Part shown: positions 51,181 through 59,524 of the stretch, piece by piece
Layout: the number at the start of each line of letters is the position of its first letter
How positions within the stretch are numbered: the first letter of the stretch is position 1
Assembly: GCA_021413845.1 (NCBI GenBank)
Contig: JAIOPP010000029.1
Coordinates: forward strand, 34,614-98,613
Length of the DNA: 64,000 nt
Source: Planctomycetia bacterium
GTDB taxonomy: Bacteria; Planctomycetota; Planctomycetia; Pirellulales; PNKZ01
Direction of reading: 5' to 3'
Translations under genes and position numbers: made by a program
Notes under the pieces: model-generated
What the model was told of the DNA's origin: nothing
Databases searched by the model: none
What the model saw: the letters and a program-made list of their open reading frames with translations, nothing else

Positions 51181-54015
51181 CTATTTACTGCTCGCGAACT
51201 TGAAGATGCCCCCGTTGATCGTGACGAAATAAACTTCGCCGTTCTCATCTTCGCCGAACGACGTAATCGGAGCGACGTTGCCGAAGATCGGTCGATTCGC
51301 GACAACCTTCTTCGTATCGCGATCGTACTTCAAGGCCCAGACGCGGCCGCTCACGTAGTCGGCATAGAGATAATGTCCGACGAGTTCCGGCACGAGCTTG
51401 CCGCGATATACGCTCCCGCCGGTGATCGATTTTCCGAGCTCGTGGTGGTACTCCCAAATCGGCGCGACCAACGGGTCTTTCGGTTCGGCGACCGGCTTGA
51501 ACGGATGCAACCCTTCGACCAGGCTCCAACCATAGTTGCCGCCGCGAGTGATGAGGTTGATCTCTTCCCACACCCCTTGCCCAACGTCGGCGGCCCAGAA
51601 GTCGCCGGTTGCGGGGTCGAACGCCATGCGCCAAGGGTTGCGCATGCCGTAGGTCCAAATCTCGGGCTTCGCCCCTTCGCGGCCGACGAACGGGTTATCT
51701 TTCGGCACAGCGTAGGCGAGGCCGGCATGCTTGTGATCGACGTCGATGCGCAAGATCTTCGAGAGATGCGTGCCGAGATTCTGCCCGTTGACGAGCGGAT
51801 CGCCTCCCGCGCCGCCGCCATCCCCCATGCCGATGTAGAGCATGCCGTCGGGCCCGAAGACGATCGTGCCGCCGTTGTGGTTTGCGAACGGCTGTGCGAT
51901 TTCGATCACTACTTCTTCCGATTTCGGATCAGCGGCGTTAGGGTTCTTTGGATCGACTTTGAAGCGCGAGATGCGCGAACGGCGCGGTTGTTCGAGCGGA
52001 GTGTAGAAGACGAAGAACTCGCCGTTGGTTTTATACTTAGGATGGAAGGCGAGCCCGAGCAGTCCTTCTTCGGCTGCTTTCTCGAATGGCGCGGTTTGGG
52101 CGACAAGATCGAGAAACACGGTCGGTTCACTGACGCTTTTCTCGTTCGGAAATACGAAGACTTTCCCGCGCTGGCCGATAACGAAGAGCCGGTTCGTACC
52201 GTCGCCGGCATTCGTCAGCGCAATCGGCCGTTCCAAGGTCAACTCCGGGAAGGCATTCTCGATACGGACCGCAGCCGGCGTCGAGTCGACGCTCTCGGCC
52301 GTGCATTTCGTCGGCAGCGGAATACCCGTGATCGTGCCGGCCTTCATGTCAGGCACGATGATCCGGCCGTTCTTGACGTCGAGACAAATATCGGCGGCCG
52401 AGACGAATTGATTCGAGATGAGGCGCGCTTCTTTTGCATCTTTCGGCAGGACCCAGAGTTCGCCGGTCTTCCACGAACTGATATAAAGATTTCCTTCGGC
52501 ATCGAGCACGAGCCCATCGCCGCCGGGAAAGCCGGAGGCGATCTTTTCGAGCTTCGGCGCTTCGACGTTCATCGCCGCGCGGAGCAAGTCGCCGGTTTCG
52601 AAATCGACGACCCACAGGACTTTCCCCTTCGTGTCGAAGAGGACGCCGTTCGGGCGTTTCACGAGCGGCGAGATCGTCGGGTCGAAGATCGGCGCAGCTC
52701 CTTTCAGGAAGCCCGCCTCGAGGATCACTCCGTACACCGCGGCCCCCTTGCCTTTTTCGTCGCCGGAATCGGAGACGACGAAACTTCCTTCCTCGTCGAA
52801 CGTGATGTCGTTCAAGAAGGTCGGCTTCGGATCGAATTCCTTTTCCTCGAGCGCCACCGAGACGACGCCGGCTTTGTCGATCTTCACGATGCGCGTCTTA
52901 TCGGTGACGTACAACTCGTCTTTGTAGATCACGATTCCCTTCGGATCGTTGAGCCCCTGGGCGAACACCTTCCCCGGCTTGCCCGGCGGATACGCCATCA
53001 CGAGGCCGTCGCCGTCTTTGTCGAACTCGCCGATCACGGTGACGTAGAGCGTGTTGTCGGCGGCCGACCAAGCGGCCGATTCCGGATTCTTCAAGTCGCG
53101 CACCGTCGGCACCACGACCGTCTCCGGTCCGATCGGCTGCCGGAACACCTTGCCGGCTTTCGTATCGGGCACCAGCAGCGATTTGCCATCCAAAGCCAGC
53201 GTGATATCGGCTGCCGAGGTGAATCCTTCGGCGATCAAGACCGGCTTCGAGTTGCCGGGCAGAATGCGAAACACTTTGCCGCCGCGCACATCGCCGATAA
53301 ACAAATTCCCGGCTCCGTCTTCCACGATCCCATCGGGCCCACCAAGCCCTTCGGCAACCGTTTCAACTTCACCGCTCGGAAACTTAATGCGATAGAGAAT
53401 GCCGCTCAACACGTCGGCAAGCAGCAGCTTCTTGTCGCGGCCGATGAGCACGCCGTTGGGACGTTTCAAGCCCGCGATCTTCGTCTCATCGACGACGAGC
53501 GTCGATTTGCCGTCGCTCGAGATGGCGAAGACCTTTCCTTTTCCCCCCTCTTTCAAGCCGGAATCGGAGACGTAGAGCGTACCTCCTTCGTCGGCCGCGA
53601 TGTCGTTGAGGAAGAGCGGCTCGACGGGAAACGATTCTTTCGCCGCGAAGACCGTCGCTTTGCCGTCGCGATCGATGGCCCAGACGCGGGTCCTATCTGT
53701 GACGAACAGGCGCTCCCGGATCGCGGTGATACCCTTGGGGTCGTCGAAGCCGGTCGCAAAGGGAACCGGCTTGCCGTCGACCACGACCGCGACGATCCCA
53801 TCGCCGTCTTTATCTCGTTCGCCGATGCAAGAAACATACGTGCGCCCATCCGCGCCGACGACGGCCGACTCAGGATTCACGACCCCTTCGACGACGAGGC
53901 TCGCCTTGCCGAGTTCGGCGGCCGAAACATCTCCGACGCCGCAGAAGCCGAGAGCGGCAGCGGCGAAAACGCCGGACATAAGCCGGCCTCGGTAAGAAAG
54001 CAGATGGAAAGACAT
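51181..54015 (-). CDS. Exported NHL-repeat protein fused to glucose/sorbosone dehydrogenase domain
   Basis: 944 residues; the start at 54015 gives a signal (MSGVFAAAALGFCGVGDVSA after a short basic lead). Residues about 30-590 are two SMP-30/NHL-type propeller blocks with repeated DDPKGI, FLNDI, RPNGVL and DITLALDGKSLL segments. The last about 350 residues are a PQQ-type glucose/sorbosone dehydrogenase: EKAAEEGLLGLAFHPKY, NHNGGTIVFGPDGMLYIGMG, LRIDVDHK, NPWRMAFDPATGDFWAADVG and GGNYGWSLVEG. The full set is seldom joined in one chain. Likely periplasmic; substrate not known. A 1034-residue plus-strand frame over it is a shadow. Confidence 0.88.
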   Translation of the reverse strand: MSFHLLSYRGRLMSGVFAAAALGFCGVGDVSAAELGKASLVVEGVVNPESAVVGADGRTYVSCIGERDKDGDGIVAVVVDGKPVPFATGFDDPKGITAIRERLFVTDRTRVWAIDRDGKATVFAAKESFPVEPLFLNDIAADEGGTLYVSDSGLKEGGKGKVFAISSDGKSTLVVDETKIAGLKRPNGVLIGRDKKLLLADVLSGILYRIKFPSGEVETVAEGLGGPDGIVEDGAGNLFIGDVRGGKVFRILPGNSKPVLIAEGFTSAADITLALDGKSLLVPDTKAGKVFRQPIGPETVVVPTVRDLKNPESAAWSAADNTLYVTVIGEFDKDGDGLVMAYPPGKPGKVFAQGLNDPKGIVIYKDELYVTDKTRIVKIDKAGVVSVALEEKEFDPKPTFLNDITFDEEGSFVVSDSGDEKGKGAAVYGVILEAGFLKGAAPIFDPTISPLVKRPNGVLFDTKGKVLWVVDFETGDLLRAAMNVEAPKLEKIASGFPGGDGLVLDAEGNLYISSWKTGELWVLPKDAKEARLISNQFVSAADICLDVKNGRIIVPDMKAGTITGIPLPTKCTAESVDSTPAAVRIENAFPELTLERPIALTNAGDGTNRLFVIGQRGKVFVFPNEKSVSEPTVFLDLVAQTAPFEKAAEEGLLGLAFHPKYKTNGEFFVFYTPLEQPRRSRISRFKVDPKNPNAADPKSEEVVIEIAQPFANHNGGTIVFGPDGMLYIGMGDGGGAGGDPLVNGQNLGTHLSKILRIDVDHKHAGLAYAVPKDNPFVGREGAKPEIWTYGMRNPWRMAFDPATGDFWAADVGQGVWEEINLITRGGNYGWSLVEGLHPFKPVAEPKDPLVAPIWEYHHELGKSITGGSVYRGKLVPELVGHYLYADYVSGRVWALKYDRDTKKVVANRPIFGNVAPITSFGEDENGEVYFVTINGGIFKFASSK

Positions 54016-54315
54016 CGACGACGGTCTCCTCGGAGCAGGAAGCGAATGAACGAGAATTCGGTAGCGGTACGGGACGCCCCGACGAATGTGTGCAGAACGA
54101 CGAAACGAAGAGCGCAGGCAGGGCCGCCGCGCGTTGCAAGACGGAACAATCAAGAGCGAGGCGAGAGAACTTCGGCAGGTCCGCAAATCGCGAGCGACGA
54201 ACGATCTCGACGACCTCGGCTTTGCGACAGCGATAGTGTCAGTCGCCGGAAATGACGTGTCAAGCAACCGCCGGTTGCGACCGTTCGCCGCCGAGTTATA
54301 CTGGAAGTGATAAGT
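54016..54315. other. Intergenic stretch before the tRNA gene
   Basis: About 300 bases holding the upstream region of the NHL-dehydrogenase gene and, presumably, the tRNA promoter. A plus-strand open frame at 54086-54310 looks non-coding. Confidence 0.5.
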
Positions 54316-54387
54316 GCGGGTGTAACTCAGTGGTAGAGTACAGCGTTCCCAACGCTGCTGTCGTGGGTTCGATCCCCATCACCCGCT
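54316..54387 (+). tRNA. tRNA-Gly (anticodon CCC)
   Basis: The cloverleaf is complete: 7-bp acceptor GCGGGTG/CACCCGC, D arm with AGTGGTA, anticodon stem CAGCG/CGCTG with loop TTCCCAA (CCC), T arm GTGGG-TTCGATC-CCCAT. The discriminator is T and CCA is not encoded. The tyrosine integrase gene begins 121 bases downstream, so the 3' half is the likely attachment site of the element. Confidence 0.93.
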
Positions 54388-54508
54388 CTAGTTGGAAGTT
54401 CAGCCGATACGACGACTTAAGTAACCTGCCGATGTTCGGCAGCGCGGCCCGTTTGAAATCGAGTGCGCCGGTACAGTACCGGAATTCGCTTTTTTCGGAG
54501 GTCGCCTC

Positions 54509-55765
54509 GTGTCTAACAACAGGTCCCCTCGGCAGCCCTCGTATCGTCTTCATAAGGGCCGCGGCTTAGCAGTGGTAACCATCCACGGCCGCGATATCTA
54601 TCTCGGCAAGCACGGCTCACCCGAGAGCAAGCAGGCCTATAAACGGCTGATGCTCGAATGGATCGCCAGCGATGGCGCACCGCCTACGCCGAATTCAGGC
54701 GATCTAACGATCGTCGAGCTCACGGCAGCCTACAAGCGTTACGCCAAGCGTTATTACGCTCGCGAAGGGCAATCGACCGTGACCTACGACAAAGTCGTGA
54801 TGGTCATGCGGTTTCTCGGGAGTTCGCCCTACGGTAAGACGCCCGCGTGTGAATTCGGGCCCCTTGCTCTCAAGGCTTTGCAGCATCAACTGATCGGCGC
54901 CGGCAGCAGCCGTCGCTACGTGAACGACCAGATCGATATCATTCGCCGCTGCTTCAAGTGGGCCGTGTCCGAAGAAATGCTCCCGCCTGCGGTCTATCAC
55001 GCGCTACAGACCGTCTCAGGGCTTAAGCGGGGGCGGACGGCGGCCAAGGACCATGCCGCAGTTCAACCGGTCGCCGATGACGTCGTCGAAGCTACGCTGC
55101 CGTTCTTGCCGCCGGTGATCGACGACATGATCCGATTGCTACGGCTGCTTGGCTGCCGGCCCGGTGAGCTGCGCAACATGCGGCCTCGCGAGATCGATCG
55201 AACGGGGGACGTCTGGACCTATCACCCTCTACGCCATAAATCCGATCTTAAGGGGCACCAGCGCACCATCTTCGTAGGGCCGAAGGCGCAGGCGATCCTC
55301 GCTCCCTATCTACTGCGTGGCGCCGTCGACTACTGTTTCAGTCCGGCCGAAGGGGACGCTCGGCGCCGTGCGCTGTTGCACGAGAAGCGTATTACGCCGA
55401 TGTCGTGCGGCAATAAGCCGGGCTCGAATCGAAAGCGACATCCGGATTGGAAGCCGGGCGAGCGCTACGGCCGCGGGGCGCTGAATGTCGCAATCGGTCG
55501 GGCTTGCGACAAGGCCGACGCCGCGGCCCGTGAGACGGCGCGTAACGAGGCAGCGGCTCGGAATGAGGAGATGCCGCCGGACGTGCGTTACGTGCCGCAC
55601 TGGTTCCCTTACCAGCTGCGCCACAGTACCGGCACCGACGTTCGTAAGGCCTACGGGCTGGAAGCTGCGCAGGTCATTCTCGGCCACTCCAAGGCCGACG
55701 TGACGCAGATCTACGCCGAGCGCGACAGCGGCTTGGCGAAACGGGTCATGTCCGAAGTCGGATAG
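54509..55765 (+). CDS. int: Tyrosine-type site-specific integrase
   Basis: 418 residues. The start GTG at 54509 has GGAGG 7 bases upstream. Residues about 65-165 are the core-binding SAM-like domain; the catalytic domain has LLGCRPGELRNMRPREID (box I Arg), HKSDLKGHQRTIFVG (Lys strand), YQLRHSTGTDVRKAYG (box II Arg, with Tyr in place of the usual His) and VILGHSKADVTQIYAERD (His and nucleophile Tyr). A 60-residue insertion with basic and Ala/Arg-rich parts lies before box II. Adjacent to tRNA-Gly, so it integrates there. Confidence 0.93.
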   Translation: MSNNRSPRQPSYRLHKGRGLAVVTIHGRDIYLGKHGSPESKQAYKRLMLEWIASDGAPPTPNSGDLTIVELTAAYKRYAKRYYAREGQSTVTYDKVVMVMRFLGSSPYGKTPACEFGPLALKALQHQLIGAGSSRRYVNDQIDIIRRCFKWAVSEEMLPPAVYHALQTVSGLKRGRTAAKDHAAVQPVADDVVEATLPFLPPVIDDMIRLLRLLGCRPGELRNMRPREIDRTGDVWTYHPLRHKSDLKGHQRTIFVGPKAQAILAPYLLRGAVDYCFSPAEGDARRRALLHEKRITPMSCGNKPGSNRKRHPDWKPGERYGRGALNVAIGRACDKADAAARETARNEAAARNEEMPPDVRYVPHWFPYQLRHSTGTDVRKAYGLEAAQVILGHSKADVTQIYAERDSGLAKRVMSEVG

Positions 55766-55945
55766 TTTCCCGCGCTCTCGTTCGTGACATCCCTCGGCAT
55801 CGCTGCGCGCGGTGCTCGATCGTCGACGGCCGGCTTGGCAGGCGGCCTCGCTTCCTACGCGTCGAGCGGCAGCGCGCCGTTCGTTCGCGCGTGGCTCTCT
55901 CTCTTTCCAACCTTCTGCGCAACTTCTCCCTGAACGGAACCACCG

Positions 55946-56266
55946 ATGAATCTTGATCAGCAATTACCAAGTGTCCCCGTCGTCGAATTAGTCCCCGGCC
56001 TGCGCTACGTCTTCACCTCGCAAACGCATGGGACGATCGTCGGCACGTTCGCTAAGTGCCTGCGCAGCGGGCGGCTGATGTTCGACTCCGCTGTGCCGCT
56101 CCGCATCGATATTCCCTATCAGGCGAAATTGCACGCGCGAGAAATCCTCGACATCGAGCCGTGGCACCAAATGCTCATGCTCATTCCGGACGGCGTCATG
56201 TCCGCGACCGATCCGCTATCGATCGACGCCAAGAGATTGCACATCGTGAAGCCCGTCGGCAAGTAA
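55946..56266 (+). CDS. Small hypothetical protein of the tRNA-Gly element
   Basis: 106 residues (VELVPGLRYVFTSQTHGTIV, KCLRSGRLMFDSAVPLRIDI), predicted small beta-barrel, with no recognised family. It lies between integrase and recombinase genes, separated from the integrase by 180 bases. A regulator or excision factor is possible by position. Confidence 0.55.
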   Translation: MNLDQQLPSVPVVELVPGLRYVFTSQTHGTIVGTFAKCLRSGRLMFDSAVPLRIDIPYQAKLHAREILDIEPWHQMLMLIPDGVMSATDPLSIDAKRLHIVKPVGK

Positions 56267-56298
56267 CCTCTTTTCCCCTACCTGAAATGAGGTTCGCC

Positions 56299-56592
56299 AT
56301 GAATTGCTACGGGTCGCAAATTTACGTTTTCGAGGTTCTTTCCTCGGCGTCGCAACTGCTGCGCATTGCGCGGTTGTTCGACGAGTTCCTCGGCCGGCCG
56401 GCGACGTGCGACGACGCCGATCCCCGCACGCTCGCGCTGTTCGTCGAGCACTTGATCGAGATTCAAGAGACCTGCTTTTCCCTCGGGATGGTCGATCTCG
56501 CCGTCAATCGTCTGAAGCCGAACTGGCATCGCGCGCCGCTGATGGCCCCTGTCCGTAGCTGTTCCCGTTCGAAGCTCCGGCACATGCCTTAA
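56299..56592 (+). CDS. Small hypothetical protein of the tRNA-Gly element
   Basis: 97 residues. ATG at 56299 has GAGG 6 bases upstream. It begins MNCYGSQIYVFEVLSSASQL and has helical segments (TLALFVEHLIEIQETCFSLG) and a basic C-terminus. No family recognised. Confidence 0.55.
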   Translation: MNCYGSQIYVFEVLSSASQLLRIARLFDEFLGRPATCDDADPRTLALFVEHLIEIQETCFSLGMVDLAVNRLKPNWHRAPLMAPVRSCSRSKLRHMP

Positions 56593-56629
56593 CTATCCGT
56601 TACCCACTGACTCAAGAAAGAAGAAACCG

Positions 56630-57064
56630 ATGCGATCTCACATTTGGACCACCGAAGAACTCGCCCGTTTGTACACCGCTTGCGATTCGCTCACCGGACG
56701 ATTCCGAGACGGCCTGACGAAATCCGCCTATGCCCGCGCGCTGGTAAGAACCGCTTACGAAACCGCCGTGCGGCTCGGCGACGTGGCGCATTGGCGCTTC
56801 GAAGACATCGCCCCCGACGGATCGATCACTTGGACCGAGCGAAAGACGTCTAAGGAACGGACGATCGTTCTCAGTCCTGAAACCCTCGCGGCGATCGACA
56901 CGCTTCGACGTCCCGGCGCCGTGCTGATCTTCGGCGGCGTGCTCGACCGGAGCAACTTCTGCGGCTGGTTTCGGGCGCTGGTGAAGTCGGCCGGGCTCAG
57001 CGGTTATTTCGCTCGGATCCGCTCGACGAGGCTTCATGACGTGTTGTCGATGGGTCGCGACTGA
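56630..57064 (+). CDS. Truncated tyrosine recombinase-like protein lacking box II
   Basis: 144 residues. It begins directly with the catalytic domain (HIWTTEELARLYTACDSLTG), carries the box I Arg region AYETAVRLGDVAHWRFEDI and a Lys hairpin WTERKTSKERTIVLSPE. It stops after ARIRSTRLHDVLSMGRD, before the box II HxxR and the nucleophile Tyr. No N-terminal core-binding domain. It aligns with the first module of the next gene over its full length, including the terminal LHDVL. So it is probably an inactive accessory recombinase subunit or a remnant. Confidence 0.75.
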   Translation: MRSHIWTTEELARLYTACDSLTGRFRDGLTKSAYARALVRTAYETAVRLGDVAHWRFEDIAPDGSITWTERKTSKERTIVLSPETLAAIDTLRRPGAVLIFGGVLDRSNFCGWFRALVKSAGLSGYFARIRSTRLHDVLSMGRD

Positions 57065-57119
57065 ATCGATTGCGCCACCGACTTCGCAACTTCCATCGTC
57101 TTATTTTCGAGAGAAATCT

Positions 57120-59000
57120 ATGTCCACCGATACCGACCTCGAACCTTTCCCTTTCACCATGTCGGCGACGCTCGCCGACTTCTTCGAGCAATGCTATCTA
57201 CGTGATCGATCGATTCAGCAAAGCACGGCCAAAGGCTATCGCATTCACATCCGTCGCTTCGACCGTTGGCTCGAACGTCCGTCGACGATCGCCGATCTAA
57301 CTCAGGAACCTGTGAATGCGTTCCTACGCTTCGTCTGCGACGACAAGAGTCCCGACACCGCTCGCGGGGCTAAGGCGACGCTCCTAACTCTCTGGCGGCA
57401 TGCCATCGACTTCGAGCCTGCGATCCTCGACCCGCGAGGGATTCTCAAGCTGGAACGACAACGAGCGCTCCAACGGGCCACGCGCTGCTGGGGCCGCGAG
57501 CAGATCCAGCGGCTTCTCCAAGAGGCCGAGAGAGAGACCGGGAAGTTCCGCGGCAAGCGGCTCCGGCGGGCCGACTTTTGGCGTGCGTATATTCTGACGG
57601 CCTACGATACGGGCCTACGATCGGGAACGCTCTTCCAGCTCCGAGCGGAAGACATCGCAGCGGACGGCCCGCTCATCGTTCGTAATCAGCGGGGGAAAAC
57701 GTACTCGGTCACGATCTCGGAGGTAACGCGTAAGGCGATCCTCGCCACGAATCCAAGCACGCGCCCGTTCGTGTTTCGCGTCCTCGAACGCCGCCACTTC
57801 TATAAGATCTTCAAGCAACTCATCGAAGCGGCGGGTCTCACCGGAACGGGAGAGTATTTACGCCAAACCCCAGGGATGATCGAGAAGGCCTCGCCGGAAC
57901 CGCTGCATGATGTACTACCGGAATCGCATGCCGTGCATTCGAGCCCGGCGGCCGAACGGCAGGAAACACCCAAGCCGGTTCTCAAGATCAGAAAAGCTCG
58001 CTCGTCCGAGACGGGGAAGTGGCGTTCTCTCGCTACGGAACCGGGGAGCCCGCAAAGCCTCTACGAATACTTCGCGAAGGTTTATCGTCCCAGAAAGCTC
58101 TTGGGGAAGTCGCCGAGGACTTCGGTCATGTATCTCATGTCGTTCGATCGGTTCGGCGACTACCTGCAACGGACGCCGACGATTGCCGATCTGAACGAAG
58201 AAGCGATCTGCGGCTTTCTCGAAGCGAGGTTGGCGAGCGGACTAGCGCATCAGACCGTCGACAAAGAGAGCGACAAGATCGTAGCGCTGTCGAACTATGC
58301 GGCACGGAAGCGGCATATCCCCGAATTCCTCGACATTCCGCAGATCAATCCGGCCGAGACGCTGCCGACTTGCTGGCAACGTGAGCAAGTGAGTCAGCTT
58401 TTCAGGGCGTGTCGTGAAGCAACCGGGACGTTCGGCGCCGCACCGCGGAGCGTTTGGTGGGGTGCGTTCCACGCTCTCTGCATCGTCACCGGCGAGCGCA
58501 CGGAAGCGATGTTGTCCCTGCGCTGGGAGTGGCTGCAAGGGTTGACCCTCTCGGTTCCCGCGCAAGTTCGGAAAGGGAAACGCAAGGCGGCACGATATCG
58601 CTTGCCGCCGAACGTCGTGGAACAACTGGAAGAACTGCGGCGTTATACCGAGCGAGAAGGGAAAATCTTCGCCGTGCCGTGGAAGGATATTACCTCGTCG
58701 TTCTACGGCCATTACACGGCGCTGTTGAAACGCGCGGGGCTGCCCGACTCGCGTCGCTTCAAGCCGCAATGTCTGCGGCGAACCTTCGCGAGTTTCTTGG
58801 AAGCCGGCGGCGGGGATGCGACCGAAGCGCTCGGGCACAGTGACCGCAGCGTGACGAGGGAAAGCTATCTCGATACTTCGATCACGCTGGCCGGAAAGGA
58901 AGCCGCTTCGGCCATCGTCTGGCGCGAGCTCGGCTTAGCGTCGCGTCCGTTGGCGATCACCTATGCACCGTCGGGCGAATCGAGCCCGGACGTAGCGTAG
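57120..59000 (+). CDS. Tandem tyrosine recombinase: degenerate module plus full module
   Basis: 626 residues made of two recombinase copies. Module 1 (about residues 10-285): core-binding LADFFEQCYLRDRSIQQSTA ... STIADLTQEPVNAFL, then CWGREQIQRLLQEAERETG, box I TAYDTGLRSGTLFQLRAEDI, ending at EPLHDVLPE before box II. Module 2 (about 325-605): SLYEYFAKVYRPRK ... PTIADLNEEAICGFL, CWQREQVSQLFRACREATG, IVTGERTEAMLSLRW, KPQCLRRTFASF (box II Arg; His replaced by Gln) and ALGHSDRSVTRESYLD (His, Tyr). The start at 57120 has GAGA upstream. Module 2 may be active and module 1 structural. Confidence 0.85.
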   Translation: MSTDTDLEPFPFTMSATLADFFEQCYLRDRSIQQSTAKGYRIHIRRFDRWLERPSTIADLTQEPVNAFLRFVCDDKSPDTARGAKATLLTLWRHAIDFEPAILDPRGILKLERQRALQRATRCWGREQIQRLLQEAERETGKFRGKRLRRADFWRAYILTAYDTGLRSGTLFQLRAEDIAADGPLIVRNQRGKTYSVTISEVTRKAILATNPSTRPFVFRVLERRHFYKIFKQLIEAAGLTGTGEYLRQTPGMIEKASPEPLHDVLPESHAVHSSPAAERQETPKPVLKIRKARSSETGKWRSLATEPGSPQSLYEYFAKVYRPRKLLGKSPRTSVMYLMSFDRFGDYLQRTPTIADLNEEAICGFLEARLASGLAHQTVDKESDKIVALSNYAARKRHIPEFLDIPQINPAETLPTCWQREQVSQLFRACREATGTFGAAPRSVWWGAFHALCIVTGERTEAMLSLRWEWLQGLTLSVPAQVRKGKRKAARYRLPPNVVEQLEELRRYTEREGKIFAVPWKDITSSFYGHYTALLKRAGLPDSRRFKPQCLRRTFASFLEAGGGDATEALGHSDRSVTRESYLDTSITLAGKEAASAIVWRELGLASRPLAITYAPSGESSPDVA

Positions 59001-59020
59001 CGCCGGTCCATGAAACGCAA

Positions 59021-59054
59021 GACCCTCGGCCGCGGTGGAAAACGGCCGAGGGTC
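59021..59054 (+). terminator. Hairpin after the tandem recombinase gene
   Basis: A perfect 12-bp stem (59021-59032 and 59043-59054, 10-base loop). There is no T tract on either strand, so it may be a Rho-dependent or mRNA-stabilising structure rather than a simple intrinsic terminator. Confidence 0.45.
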
Positions 59055-59104
59055 GGACGAGTTGAAGTTGAACTTAGTTAGCACAACCTTTGGAGATTCG
59101 AATC

Positions 59105-59515
59105 ATGCGAAGCCTCATCGGCACCGTCGCCGCCCTGTTCCTCGTCGGTTGTACCGAACCACGTTCCCCCGGCGTCACCGTCGATGCCGACGGCTGGAGC
59201 TCGACAAGCGGAGGGCCGAAGCCGATGAACTGGAAGCCGTGGCAACCGCCGTCGCAGGAAGAACAAACGATCTCGGCGTTGGAATTCCATATCCTTCAAG
59301 CCGAGACGCACGTGATGCATTACGACGCCCGCTTTCAAACCGCCCGCGATCGCGACGACGCAGCCCTGAACCTCGAAATGCGGGAACGTTCCAAGCTGGA
59401 TCTGGAAAGGCTGCGCGAACAACTGAAGCAATATCGCGCGGCGCTCGTTCCCAAGCCGGCGGCCGCTCCGCACGGTACGCTTCTCACGACCAAGCCGAGC
59501 GACCGCTCTATTTAA
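59105..59515 (+). CDS. Small lipoprotein with coiled coil
   Basis: 136 residues. ATG at 59105 (GGAG 9 bases upstream) gives a lipobox (ALFLVGC, Cys about residue 16). A Pro/Trp-rich piece (NWKPWQPPSQEEQTI) and a long charged helix (NLEMRERSKLDLERLREQLK) follow. The form recalls spanin-like or surface lipoproteins of phages. It is convergent with the 659-residue gene. Confidence 0.65.
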   Translation: MRSLIGTVAALFLVGCTEPRSPGVTVDADGWSSTSGGPKPMNWKPWQPPSQEEQTISALEFHILQAETHVMHYDARFQTARDRDDAALNLEMRERSKLDLERLREQLKQYRAALVPKPAAAPHGTLLTTKPSDRSI

Positions 59516-59524
59516 CGCTGATCG

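Noticed and set aside
51151..54255. 1034-residue open frame on the plus strand
   Set aside because: It lies exactly opposite the NHL-dehydrogenase gene, lacks any domain or ribosome site, and its Arg/Asp/His-rich translation is typical of an antisense shadow in GC-rich DNA.
59021..59054. Third copy of the operon leader
   Set aside because: The stem is strong but the GGTATC and GAGCCT boxes and the T tract are missing.
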